Of a stretch of 39,245 nt of DNA, positions 32,511 to 39,245 are shown one piece after another. The stretch's first letter is position 1, and every line of letters begins with the position of its first letter. The position numbers and the translations under genes were made by a program. This DNA is from an uncultured Clostridia bacterium (lineage in GTDB: Bacteria > Bacillota > Clostridia > Lachnospirales > CAG-274), in the NCBI GenBank assembly GCA_947628755.1, contig CANRBC010000004.1, positions 84,880 to 124,124 of the forward strand, written 5' to 3'. The notes beneath the pieces are model-generated. The model saw only the letters and a program-made list of their open reading frames with translations. It was not told the DNA's origin and did not search any database.

Positions 32511-33902
32511 ATGTTATTTTCAAGTCTTGAATTTATATTTTTTTTCCTGCCCATAGTATGTATTCCCTATTTTATTGTTAAAAACACTAAAATAAGGAAT
32601 TACATACTTATACTGGCAAGTTTGTTTTTCTATACCTTTGGCGAGCCAAAGGCAGTTTTGCTTATGCTTGTGTCCATAGTTGTGAACTATGGACTTGCCC
32701 TGTTAATAGAAAAACGCAAAAGTGCAAAAAAATTCTTTCTTACGGCTTCAATACTTGTAAATATTGGGCTTTTATTTTGGTATAAATACACAGGCTTTTT
32801 TGTATCGAGCCTTAATTCTCTTTTAGGGCTCAGCTTTGAAGTGCCTGTAATACATTTGCCCATAGGCATTTCATTTTTTACATTCCAGGCTATGAGCTAT
32901 GTAATAGACGTGTACAGAGGAGATACACCCGTTCAGAAGAAGCTCTCAAATCTGATGCTTTACATTTCATTTTTCCCCCAGCTTATAGCAGGTCCTATTA
33001 TTAAATACCACGATATAGACGAGCAAATAGAAAACCGTCAGATAAGTCTTGATAGTTATGTGGCAGGCAGCAAAAGATTTCTGATAGGTCTTTTCAAAAA
33101 GGTGCTTATTGCCAACAACGCCGGAGCGCTGTGGGAAGCTGTATTGAATTCCGATATGTCCTCCCTGTCCGTGGCGGGAGCATGGCTTGGCGCAATAGCT
33201 TTCAGCCTCCAGATATATTTTGATTTTTCCGGATATTCGGATATGGCAATAGGCTTGGGCAGAATATTCGGCTTCCGTTTTCTCGAAAACTTTAATTATC
33301 CCTATATTTCAAGGAGTATAAGAGAATTCTGGAGGAGATGGCATATTTCCCTTTCCACATGGTTCAAGGAATATCTCTATATACCTTTGGGCGGCAGCCG
33401 AAAGGGAAATGTAAGAACATATTTCAATCTGCTTGCGGTATTTCTGTGTACGGGTATATGGCACGGCGCAAGCTGGAATTTTGTAATATGGGGTATATGG
33501 CACGGCTTTTTTTCCGTAATAGAAAGACTGGGGCTTGAAAAAATATTGAAAAAATGCAGAGTTATAAACCATATATATACTCTTTGCGTCGTAGTGATAG
33601 GCTTTGTCATATTTGCCATAACGGATTTTACACAGCTTGGAGAATACATGGGCGTTATGCTTTTCAACTCCAACCATATCCTTGTAAACGACAGTTTTAT
33701 ATTCAATCTAAAGGAAAATATCACCCTTATTGGGGCGGCTGCGCTGTTCTCCATGCCTGTGTACAAACGGCTTGAGGGCAGTATAGAAAGCAACGGGATT
33801 TTAAAAACGGCAGAGGGCGTATTGTTTATACTGCTTTTTATAGTGACGATAGCTTATCTTGTAAGCTCCGCATACAATCCTTTCCTTTATTTCAGATTTT
33901 AG
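32511..33902 (+). CDS. MBOAT O-acyltransferase (AlgI/DltB-like)
   Basis: A 463-residue polytopic membrane protein with about ten to twelve helices. The MBOAT core is clear: SYVIDVYRG, FFPQLIAGPI, FDFSGYSDMAIGLGRIFGF, NYPYISRSIREFWRRWHISLS, W.KEYLYIPLGG, and the active-site histidine in GIWHGASWNFVIWG (about residue 317). These proteins move acyl groups, often acetyl, across the membrane onto extracellular polysaccharides together with an SGNH/DHHW-type partner. The next gene encodes that partner and begins nine bases later. The polymer acted on is unknown. The ATG has ACGGAGG upstream. Confidence 0.95.
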   Translation: MLFSSLEFIFFFLPIVCIPYFIVKNTKIRNYILILASLFFYTFGEPKAVLLMLVSIVVNYGLALLIEKRKSAKKFFLTASILVNIGLLFWYKYTGFFVSSLNSLLGLSFEVPVIHLPIGISFFTFQAMSYVIDVYRGDTPVQKKLSNLMLYISFFPQLIAGPIIKYHDIDEQIENRQISLDSYVAGSKRFLIGLFKKVLIANNAGALWEAVLNSDMSSLSVAGAWLGAIAFSLQIYFDFSGYSDMAIGLGRIFGFRFLENFNYPYISRSIREFWRRWHISLSTWFKEYLYIPLGGSRKGNVRTYFNLLAVFLCTGIWHGASWNFVIWGIWHGFFSVIERLGLEKILKKCRVINHIYTLCVVVIGFVIFAITDFTQLGEYMGVMLFNSNHILVNDSFIFNLKENITLIGAAALFSMPVYKRLEGSIESNGILKTAEGVLFILLFIVTIAYLVSSAYNPFLYFRF

Positions 33903-33911
33903 GTACACGAT

Positions 33912-35015
33912 ATGAATAAATTTATTTCACTTACTGTTACAATTTTAATACTGGCGCTGAGTATAGCTTTTGTTGTTATGCCCAAGTCCGACTTTTCCGA
34001 AAACGAAAACAGAATGCTGCAGGAGTTTCCGGAGCTTACATTTGAGAGCTTTGCATCTGGAGAGTATATGGAGGATATTACCCTCTATATAAGCGACCAT
34101 TTCCCCCTGCGCAACGGCTTTGTGACCCTTAAGACGCTTTTTGCCGAGAAAATAATGGGCAGCAGGCTTATAAACGGCATATATATATGCGGCGATATGT
34201 ATATCGAGGACTACAACAGACCCGAAAATACAGACAGGCTTATAGCCACATTCAATAAATTCTGCAAAAATCTTGAGGGCAAAAAGGTAGACCTTATGCT
34301 TGTGCCTACCGCAATAGAAATCTACGGCGACAGACTGCCAAGGTTTGCTTCTCCCCTTTCTCAGCTTAAGACAATGGATAAAATATATTCCTCTGTGGAA
34401 TGTAATAATATCGACTCTCTGTATGACGCTCTGCGGCTTGAAAAGGAAAAAGGCAGAAAGCTCTTCTACAGCCTTGACCACCATTGGACGACAGAGGGAG
34501 CTTATGTGGGCTATACTGCCTACTGCAAGGCAAAGGGCATTGAGCCTCAGCCGGAAAGCGCCTTTGACATTAAGACAGTCACAGATGATTTCAAGGGTAC
34601 TGTATATTCAAAGCTCAACGACATTACCCTTAAGGGTGAGGAAATAAAGGTATACGACCAGGACAACGACATTACCGTGCTGTACGACGGTGTGGAAAGC
34701 AATTCTCTCTACAACTACGACTATCTGGAGAAAAAGGACAAATATTCTCTTTTCCTCAACAACATACATTCTCTTGTGGAAATAACAAATAATAAAACCG
34801 ACAGCACAAGAACTCTTGCCATAGCCAAGGACAGCTATGCCAATTCTATGATACCCTTCCTTGTAAAGCACTATAAGAAAATATACGTGTTTGACACAAG
34901 GAGCTACAAGGGAGCTGTCAGCGATTTTGTAAAAGAAAATAACATTGACGACGTTCTTATTCTCTACAATATGAATACAATAGATACAGACACAGGCGTA
35001 AACGTGATTTATTAA
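33912..35015 (+). CDS. DHHW-family (AlgX/AlgJ-like) protein
   Basis: A 367-residue protein with an N-terminal membrane anchor (residues 5-22) and an extracytoplasmic SGNH-like domain. The family-naming motif is in YSLDHHWTTEGAYVGY (about residue 190). Early ENRMLQEFPELTFESF and DHFPLRNGFVTLK match DHHW/AlgJ-like proteins, and LAIAKDSYANSMIPFLVKHYK carries the serine block (Ser in KDSYAN). With the MBOAT protein it should transfer acyl groups to a sugar polymer on the cell surface. It lies between MBOAT and the PAP2 phosphatase, with 9- and 10-base gaps. Confidence 0.92.
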   Translation: MNKFISLTVTILILALSIAFVVMPKSDFSENENRMLQEFPELTFESFASGEYMEDITLYISDHFPLRNGFVTLKTLFAEKIMGSRLINGIYICGDMYIEDYNRPENTDRLIATFNKFCKNLEGKKVDLMLVPTAIEIYGDRLPRFASPLSQLKTMDKIYSSVECNNIDSLYDALRLEKEKGRKLFYSLDHHWTTEGAYVGYTAYCKAKGIEPQPESAFDIKTVTDDFKGTVYSKLNDITLKGEEIKVYDQDNDITVLYDGVESNSLYNYDYLEKKDKYSLFLNNIHSLVEITNNKTDSTRTLAIAKDSYANSMIPFLVKHYKKIYVFDTRSYKGAVSDFVKENNIDDVLILYNMNTIDTDTGVNVIY

Positions 35016-35025
35016 GGGTGAGAGC

Positions 35026-35568
35026 ATGGCGTGGGAAATAGATTTCCTTAATTTTATAGCGGATAACATACACAGCGGACTTATGGACAGGCTGATGGTG
35101 CTTATTACCTATCTTGGCAACGGCGGTATATTATGGATAGGTCTTACGGCTGTAATGCTTGGCTTTAAGGATACGAGAAAAGCAGGGATAGCCTCTGCCG
35201 TTTCTCTTATACTCATGCTTATTTCAGTCAATATTATAATAAAGCCTATTGCAGGCAGGATACGTCCCTTTGAGGCGGATGCCTCTCTTCTGAGAGCGGT
35301 ACTCATATCCCTGCCCAAAGACGCCTCCTTTCCATCGGGTCACACCGCCGCAGGCTTTGCCTCCTCCGTAGCCGTGCTTCTCTGCAGGAAAAAGCTCGGT
35401 ATAATTATGGTTATTCTGGCATTTCTCGTAGGCATAAGCCGACTGTATCTCTGCGTTCATTTTCCCACAGACGTTATTGCGGGAGCTGTCATAGGCGCTC
35501 TTCTCGGCGTTGTGGGCTATTGTATTTCAGAATATATAAATAAAAAATATATTGACAAAACACCGTAA
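35026..35568 (+). CDS. PAP2-family membrane phosphatase
   Basis: A 180-residue integral membrane phosphatase with five to six helices. All three PAP2 motifs are intact: KPIAGRIRP (K-x6-RP, about residues 73-81), PSGH (about 104-107) and SRLYLCVHFPTD (SR-x5-H-x3-D, about 135-146). Such enzymes dephosphorylate undecaprenyl pyrophosphate or other lipid phosphates. As the last gene of the acylation operon it may recycle the lipid carrier of the modified glycan. The tRNA promoter -35 box lies within its last codons. Confidence 0.93.
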   Translation: MAWEIDFLNFIADNIHSGLMDRLMVLITYLGNGGILWIGLTAVMLGFKDTRKAGIASAVSLILMLISVNIIIKPIAGRIRPFEADASLLRAVLISLPKDASFPSGHTAAGFASSVAVLLCRKKLGIIMVILAFLVGISRLYLCVHFPTDVIAGAVIGALLGVVGYCISEYINKKYIDKTP

Positions 35569-35581
35569 TATGTGTTATCAT
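35552..35581 (+). promoter_or_regulatory. Promoter of the tRNA-Trp/tRNA-Gly pair
   Basis: TTGACA (35552-35557) and TATCAT (35576-35581), 18-base spacer, 15 bases before the mature tRNA-Trp 5' end. The -35 box overlaps the end of the PAP2 gene. Confidence 0.75.
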
Positions 35582-35596
35582 ATTTCTGTTGATTAT

Positions 35597-35667
35597 AGCG
35601 GCTTGGTTAAGTGGTATAACGTTCGCCTCCAAAGCGAAAGTTGAGAGTTCGATTCTTTCAGCCGCTG
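35597..35667 (+). tRNA. tRNA-Trp (anticodon CCA)
   Basis: A full 71-base cloverleaf: acceptor AGCGGCT/AGCCGCT, D-stem GTTA/TAAC, anticodon stem TTCGC/GCGAA with loop CTCCAAA (anticodon CCA reading UGG), T-stem GAGAG/CTTTC with loop TTCGATT, discriminator G. The 3' CCA is not encoded. It is three bases ahead of tRNA-Gly. Confidence 0.97.
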
Positions 35668-35670
35668 TTT

Positions 35671-35742
35671 GCGCGAGTGGCTCAGTGGTAGAGCATCGCC
35701 TTGCCAAGGCGAGGGCCGCGGGTTCAAATCCCGTCTCGCGCT
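35671..35742 (+). tRNA. tRNA-Gly (anticodon GCC)
   Basis: A 72-base cloverleaf: acceptor GCGCGAG/CTCGCGC, D-stem GCTC/GAGC, anticodon stem TCGCC/GGCGA with loop TTGCCAA (anticodon GCC), T-stem GCGGG/CCCGT with loop TTCAAAT, discriminator T. The 3' CCA is not encoded. Confidence 0.97.
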
Positions 35743-35746
35743 TATG

Positions 35747-35769
35747 GGCTTCTCCTAGAGAAGCCTTTT
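35747..35769 (+). terminator. tRNA operon terminator; left palindrome flanking repeat copy B
   Basis: GGCTTCTC-CTA-GAGAAGCC (35747-35765) followed by TTTT, four bases after tRNA-Gly. A near copy stands at 36009 beyond the repeat. Confidence 0.8.
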
Positions 35770-36003
35770 GCGTGTCGATAAAATCGACACTTTGAAAGAA
35801 ATGCTTATTGGCATTTCTTTCAGTTATCTAAGGAAGGAACCAGCCGTGTTTTCCGCAATTTAGGCATAAATGCCTAAATTACAGAAAAGTTCCTGTCCTC
35901 GGAGGAAGTGAATTCCTCCTGCGGATTAAAGTCTGCGACGCTTTTTTCAGACTGTTCTTTATTTTAATTCATATATACCGTCAAAATAATGTTTTTTCGA
36001 CAG
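35770..36003 (-). repeat. 234-bp structured repeat, copy B (inverted relative to copy A)
   Basis: The reverse complement of this interval matches 29611-29846. Where copy A has the stem AGGCGAGC/GCCCGCCT, copy B has GGAGGAA (35901-35907) with TTCCTCC (35913-35919): a different sequence with the same pairing. The 66-base central block and the two 3' hairpins are otherwise conserved. The gap between tRNA-Gly and the TSCPD gene (35743-36062) consists of this repeat and its two flanking hairpins, with no gene. Confidence 0.8.
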
Positions 36004-36008
36004 CCTAC

Positions 36009-36032
36009 GGCTTCTCTCGGAGAAGCCTTTTT
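36009..36032 (+). repeat. Right palindrome flanking repeat copy B
   Basis: GGCTTCTC-TCG-GAGAAGCC (36009-36027) followed by TTTTT: same stem as 35747-35765 with a different loop. It is terminator-shaped but lies just 31 bases before the next gene. Confidence 0.6.
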
Positions 36033-36062
36033 ACATATAATAAATTACAAGGAGGTTCTTAT

Positions 36063-36326
36063 ATGCAGCTTCAGTATTCCAACAAGGGCGTATGCTCAAC
36101 ACAGACGATATTAGATGTAGACGATAACACACATATTATAAAGAGCTGTCAGATAGTAGGCGGCTGTATGGGAAATACACAAGGTATATCCTCTCTGCTT
36201 GTAGGCATGAAGGCAGAGGACGCTATAAAGAGAATGAAGGGTATAAAGTGTGGCTTCCGCTCCACCTCCTGTCCCGACCAAATCTCTCTCGCCCTTACAG
36301 AGGCTCTCAACAGGCTTGACAGCTGA
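36063..36326 (+). CDS. TSCPD-domain protein (TIGR03905-like)
   Basis: An 87-residue protein with the TSCPD domain, named for the conserved Thr-Ser-Cys-Pro-Asp run seen here in FRSTSCPDQISLALTEAL (about residues 65-82). The family's N-terminal part FSNKGVCSTQT-like and GGCMGNTQGISSLLVGM are present. Related domains occur at the C-terminus of some ribonucleotide reductases; this stand-alone version has no established role. Conserved cysteines (GVCS, KSCQIVGGC, KCG, SCPD) hint at metal binding. AAGGAGG precedes the ATG. Confidence 0.9.
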   Translation: MQLQYSNKGVCSTQTILDVDDNTHIIKSCQIVGGCMGNTQGISSLLVGMKAEDAIKRMKGIKCGFRSTSCPDQISLALTEALNRLDS

Positions 36327-36342
36327 AATACTTAGTCTAAAC

Positions 36343-36393
36343 GCCCTTTTTTGTTCATATAATCAATTAGGTATGAACAAGGAGGGCTTTTTT
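36343..36393 (+). promoter_or_regulatory. Hairpin burying the spoIIID ribosome site, followed by T6
   Basis: The left arm GCCCTTTTTTGTTCATA (36343-36359) pairs with the right arm TATGAACAAGGAGGGC (36372-36387) with one bulged T and two wobbles; the 12-base loop is 36360-36371. The only Shine-Dalgarno for spoIIID, AAGGAGG (36379-36385), is inside the right arm, and six T residues follow immediately before the ATG. It could be the terminator of the upstream gene, a translation block, or both. Confidence 0.7.
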
Positions 36394-36394
36394 A

Positions 36395-36658
36395 ATGAGA
36401 GCCGACATAGCTGAGCGCTCCCTTGAAATAGGGAAATATATATGCGAGACCAAAAAGACCATAAGAGCCGCGGCAAAGGTATGGGGCATATCCAAATCCA
36501 CCTGCCATAAGGATTTGGTAGACAGACTTCCCAAAATCGACCCCGTACTGGCGGAAAATGTAAAGGTGATACTTGCTTACCATAAGGCGCAAAGACATAT
36601 ACTTGGCGGCAAGGCAACAGCCGCAAAGTGGAAAAACGTGAATAAAAACGCTCTGTGA
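36395..36658 (+). CDS. spoIIID: Sporulation transcription factor SpoIIID
   Basis: An 87-residue SpoIIID, the DNA-binding protein that switches mother-cell genes after sigma-E activation during endospore formation. The helix-turn-helix TIRAAAKVWGISKSTCHKDLVDRLP (split over residues 22-46) and the following basic helix KVILAYHKAQRHILGGKATAAKW are diagnostic. Length agrees with the family. The conserved SKSTVHKDL reads SKSTCHKDL, a mild change. Its ribosome site is locked in the hairpin just upstream. Its presence indicates that the organism belongs to a spore-forming lineage, though not that this strain sporulates. Confidence 0.96.
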   Translation: MRADIAERSLEIGKYICETKKTIRAAAKVWGISKSTCHKDLVDRLPKIDPVLAENVKVILAYHKAQRHILGGKATAAKWKNVNKNAL

Positions 36659-36711
36659 AAAGTTTTGCATAAATTTTCATAATTTGCCCAAACTATTTAC
36701 GAGGTGATATT

Positions 36712-36897
36712 ATGAGAGTTTATATTGATGAGGATTTGTGTATAGGCTGTGGTCTGTGCGCAAGCATTGAGCCGTCGGTATTTGAAATGGGCGACGATAA
36801 TCTTTCCCATGTCGTAGGCGATGTGACCGACGATAATGAGGAAGCCGTCCATGAAGCAGTGGAAAGCTGCCCGGTAGACGCAATAAAAGAAGAATAG
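36712..36897 (+). CDS. Single [4Fe-4S] ferredoxin
   Basis: A 61-residue electron carrier. Four cysteines coordinate one [4Fe-4S] cluster: Cys11, Cys14 and Cys17 in CIGCGLC, and the Cys in ESCPVDAI (about residue 53). The middle EPSVFEMGDD and acidic surface match Thermotoga/Clostridia-type monocluster ferredoxins. ACGAGGTGAT precedes the ATG. It could supply electrons to radical-SAM enzymes such as the neighbouring HydE or to hydrogenase, but no partner can be fixed. A terminator follows at 36907. Confidence 0.95.
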   Translation: MRVYIDEDLCIGCGLCASIEPSVFEMGDDNLSHVVGDVTDDNEEAVHEAVESCPVDAIKEE

Positions 36898-36906
36898 CGC
36901 TTCATT

Positions 36907-36929
36907 AAGACTGCTGCGGCAGTCTTTTT
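36907..36929 (+). terminator. Ferredoxin terminator
   Basis: AAGACTGC (36907-36914), loop TGCG, GCAGTCTT (36919-36926), then TTT. The stem is perfect. Confidence 0.88.
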
Positions 36930-37058
36930 GCTTTTATTGTATTGATATTGAAAAAGGTTTATGATAAAATAATACAAATAACAATGGGATAAATATTAAA
37001 GTCTGTCCCAACAATTCAGTTCCCGTTTTTAGACGGGGCTTATTAAAGGAATGAGTAT

Positions 37059-38105
37059 ATGAAACAGCTTATAGACAGCTTCTGCAACAGCCAAAAGCTG
37101 AATAAAGAAGAGCTTCACGCCCTCCTCAACATTTCCGAGGAGGACAGGGAATATCTTAGCCAAAGAGCAAGGGAAATAAGCCTTGCCACATTCGGAAAAA
37201 AAATATATCTGAGGGGACTTATTGAAATATCCTGCTACTGCAAAAACGACTGCTATTACTGCGGCATAAGGCGCAGCAACAAAAACGCCGAGAGATACCG
37301 ACTTACCCCGGAGGAAATACTGCTTTGCGCCGATAAGGGTCACGAGCTTGGCTTTCGCACATTTGTACTCCAAGGCGGCGAGGATACTAGGTACACAGAC
37401 GATATTATATGCTCCATAGTGGAAAGCATAAAATCCAAATACGACGACTGCGCCGTTACGCTTTCCTTGGGCGAGAAAAGCTATGAAAGCTACAAGCGGT
37501 ATTATGAAAGCGGCGCAGACAGATATTTATTAAGGCACGAGACCGCAGACAACGCCCATTATTCAAAGCTGCACCCCAAGGAAATGTCTCTTGAAAACAG
37601 AATGAGGTGTCTTTACGACCTTAAGGATATAGGCTATCAGGTGGGCTGCGGCATTATGGTAGGCTCTCCCTGGCAAAGCGAGGACACCATATACAAGGAT
37701 TTGGAGTTTATGCAGGCTCTCCAACCTCACATGATAGGCATAGGTCCTTTCATACACCACAAGGATACGCCCTTTGCAGAATTTGAAAATGGCAGCACGT
37801 ACACCACCCTTGTGCTTTTAAGCATACTGAGGATAATGTTCCCCAAGGTGCTTTTGCCTGCCACAACGGCTCTTGGCACAGCCGACCCTTTTGGACGGGA
37901 AAAGGGTATACTTGCAGGAGCAAACGTGCTTATGCCAAACCTTTCCCCCGTTTCCGTCAGAAAGAAGTATTCTCTTTACGACAATAAAATATGTACAGGC
38001 GAGGAGGCTGCGGAATGTAGGGGCTGTCTTGAAAGACGCATAAATTCCATAGGCTACACTATATCTATGAGCCGAGGAGACTATCCCGACTTTAAAAGGA
38101 GTTAA
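37059..38105 (+). CDS. hydE: [FeFe]-hydrogenase H-cluster radical SAM maturase HydE
   Basis: A 348-residue radical-SAM enzyme that helps build the dithiomethylamine-bridged diiron part of the hydrogenase H-cluster. The [4Fe-4S]/SAM motif is CKNDCYYCG (CxxxCxxC, about residues 56-63), preceded by IEISCYC. Further HydE features are GFRTFVLQGGED, ADRYLLRHET, VGCGIMVGSPWQ, GIGPFIHHKDTPF and LPATTALGT. The C-terminal CRGCLERRI adds cysteines near a possible second cluster site. Neither hydF, hydG nor a hydrogenase gene is adjacent. It implies hydrogen metabolism by fermentation. Confidence 0.94.
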   Translation: MKQLIDSFCNSQKLNKEELHALLNISEEDREYLSQRAREISLATFGKKIYLRGLIEISCYCKNDCYYCGIRRSNKNAERYRLTPEEILLCADKGHELGFRTFVLQGGEDTRYTDDIICSIVESIKSKYDDCAVTLSLGEKSYESYKRYYESGADRYLLRHETADNAHYSKLHPKEMSLENRMRCLYDLKDIGYQVGCGIMVGSPWQSEDTIYKDLEFMQALQPHMIGIGPFIHHKDTPFAEFENGSTYTTLVLLSILRIMFPKVLLPATTALGTADPFGREKGILAGANVLMPNLSPVSVRKKYSLYDNKICTGEEAAECRGCLERRINSIGYTISMSRGDYPDFKRS

Positions 38106-38107
38106 AT

Positions 38108-39049
38108 ATGAAAGAAATAAGAATAACCGACATAGGAAATATAAATATAGGAAATGCTCAGGACTATGAAAACGGCACCGGATTAACCGTCATAATTTCA
38201 AAGGAAGGTATGGCGGCAGGCATTGACATAAGGGGCGGAGGTCCTGCCTCAAGGGAAACTCCCCTGCTTAATCCGCTTATGCAGGCAGATAAAATACACG
38301 CCCTTGTGCTTGGTGGAGGCTCTGCCTATGGTCTTGACGCAGCGGGAGGAGTAATGGAATACCTAGAGGAAAGAGGAATAGGTCTTGACGTAGGCGTTGC
38401 AAAAGTACCTCTTGTATGCCAAAGCGATATATTTGATTTGGGCTACGGAAATCCCAAGGTACGCCCTGATAAGAAAATGGGCTATGCCGCCTGTATAAAT
38501 TCCGAGAAAAACCAGCCTGGGGAAGGTTATGTAGGCGCAGGAACAGGCGCTACCGTAGGCAAGCTCTACGGCATGGAGCAATGCAGCAAATCCGGTATAG
38601 GCATTTACGCAGTGGAATTAGGAGAATTGAAAATAGGCGCAATAGTTGTAGTAAACGCCTTTGGCGATGTATTCGACAGCAAGGGCAACAAAATAGCCGG
38701 ACTTACCAATAAGGAGGGTACGTCCTTCCTCGATTTCAGAGAGGAAATGTACAAAAATCTTGAACCCAAAAATCAGTTTACGGGCAATACCACAATAGGC
38801 GCTGTAATAACAAATGCCGCCTTTGAAAAATCTATGCTCTGTAAAATAGCGTCTATGGGACAAAACGGTCTTGCAAGACGTATATTCCCCGTACATACTA
38901 TGGCTGACGGCGACAGTATTTACGCCCTGTCTGTGGGGGATATAACTGCGGATATAAACGTTGTAGGCTCTTTGGCTACTTATGTAGTTGAAATGGCTAT
39001 TGAAAGAGCCGTGAAAACCGCAGGAAATATCGACTCTCATATAGGTTGA
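38108..39049 (+). CDS. P1/S58 family peptidase (DmpA-like aminopeptidase)
   Basis: A 313-residue Ntn-type hydrolase of the DmpA/P1 family, which includes L-aminopeptidase/D-esterases and beta-peptidyl aminopeptidases. Family features: DIRGGGPASRETPLL, ALVLGGGSAYGLDAAGGVMEYLEERG (across residues 63-88), GYVGAGTGATVGK and the self-cleavage site GNTTIGAVITNA, where the Thr after Gly226-Asn227 would become the N-terminal nucleophile. No signal peptide. It starts three bases after hydE with AAAGGAG overlapping the hydE end, so the two are co-transcribed, although no functional link is known. Confidence 0.92.
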   Translation: MKEIRITDIGNINIGNAQDYENGTGLTVIISKEGMAAGIDIRGGGPASRETPLLNPLMQADKIHALVLGGGSAYGLDAAGGVMEYLEERGIGLDVGVAKVPLVCQSDIFDLGYGNPKVRPDKKMGYAACINSEKNQPGEGYVGAGTGATVGKLYGMEQCSKSGIGIYAVELGELKIGAIVVVNAFGDVFDSKGNKIAGLTNKEGTSFLDFREEMYKNLEPKNQFTGNTTIGAVITNAAFEKSMLCKIASMGQNGLARRIFPVHTMADGDSIYALSVGDITADINVVGSLATYVVEMAIERAVKTAGNIDSHIG

Positions 39050-39076
39050 TGATAAGGTTGAGAAAGAAATGACGAA

Positions 39077-39119
39077 AAGTCGACCCTAACAGCAGCCCTT
39101 CTTTGAAGGGGAGGCTCAG
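39077..39119 (-). repeat. Short fragment of the GGGGAG repeat family
   Basis: On the minus strand this reads CCTCCCCTTC-AAA-GAAGGG, then GCTGCTGTTAGGGTCGAC, matching the hairpin and the TAGGGTCGA part of copies at 3373 and 29850 with the middle missing. The rest of 39050-39245 is A/T-rich; AAAGGAG at 39237-39243 is probably the ribosome site of a gene starting just beyond the window. Confidence 0.6.
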
Positions 39120-39245
39120 GAATATGTCTTTTATTCCTTGGCTAGTGAAAAATTTTTTGTATAGCATATGGAGTGATATACTAAAAGTGCAGTCGCAAAA
39201 GACCCAAAAATCTGATAGAATAGAAATAAAAAGAAGAAAGGAGAA

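Noticed and set aside
33309..33793. Minus-strand frames within the MBOAT gene
   Set aside because: They are antisense shadows of a strongly conserved membrane-protein gene without start signals.

Overview
The window looks like a chromosomal segment of a spore-forming, anaerobic Clostridia-type Firmicute. The reasons are a spoIIID gene, an H-cluster maturase (hydE), a CsoR-type copper repressor, a WalRK-type two-component pair, a ylxM-ffh-rpsP-khpA-rimM-trmD block, strong AAGGAGG ribosome sites and heavy use of ATA and AGA/AGG codons. A secreted family-9 pectate lyase, a family-105 unsaturated-uronyl hydrolase and a cohesin-like protein with S-layer anchors suggest a gut or plant-biomass pectin degrader. 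A Monoglobus-like or ruminococcal relative would fit, but the genus is inference.

Layout. 1-1.7 kb: copper module, with csoR, a 46-residue Cys-rich membrane protein and copA on the minus strand, divergent from a double-DUF305 protein, and a CsoR operator in the promoter spacer. 1.7-5.4 kb: a helical protein, an orphan substrate-binding lipoprotein and a large secreted protein. 5.5-7.9 kb: cinA-recA behind a candidate SOS box. 8-9.9 kb: a zinc-ribbon membrane protein and thiE, each behind a related structured leader. 9.9-14.4 kb: a propeller-like protein and the ribosome/SRP/tRNA-modification block. 14.5-23.1 kb: cohesin-SLH protein, GH105, an ABC half-transporter and a 1306-residue pectate lyase. 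23.4-26.7 kb: DUF1622, a membrane protein, a folded RNA leader, cca and an SDR. 26.8-29.3 kb: walR-walK. 29.3-30.15 kb: a gene-free mosaic of structured repeats. 30.2-35.6 kb: a six-gene operon (epimerase-like, SGNH hydrolase, DUF4358 lipoprotein, MBOAT, DHHW protein, PAP2 phosphatase) that looks like a surface-glycan O-acylation system. 35.6-36.0 kb: tRNA-Trp, tRNA-Gly and a second repeat copy. 36.0-39.05 kb: TSCPD protein, spoIIID, ferredoxin, hydE and an S58 peptidase.

How the parts fit. The lyase would cut pectate outside the cell. The GH105 enzyme, which has no signal peptide, would process the imported unsaturated oligomers. The cohesin-SLH protein offers a surface docking point, though no dockerin partner is in the window. 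Neither tRNA encodes its 3' CCA, consistent with the cca gene.

The least-explained material is non-coding: (1) twin leaders with the same promoter geometry, closing stem and competing inner stems, in front of two unrelated genes; (2) a ~235-bp repeat in two inverted copies, one of whose stems changes sequence but keeps pairing; (3) a second structured repeat family that ends in terminator-like hairpins; (4) a hairpin that buries the spoIIID ribosome site; (5) a four-way-junction RNA plus terminator ahead of cca. No CRISPR array, transposase or phage gene was seen.
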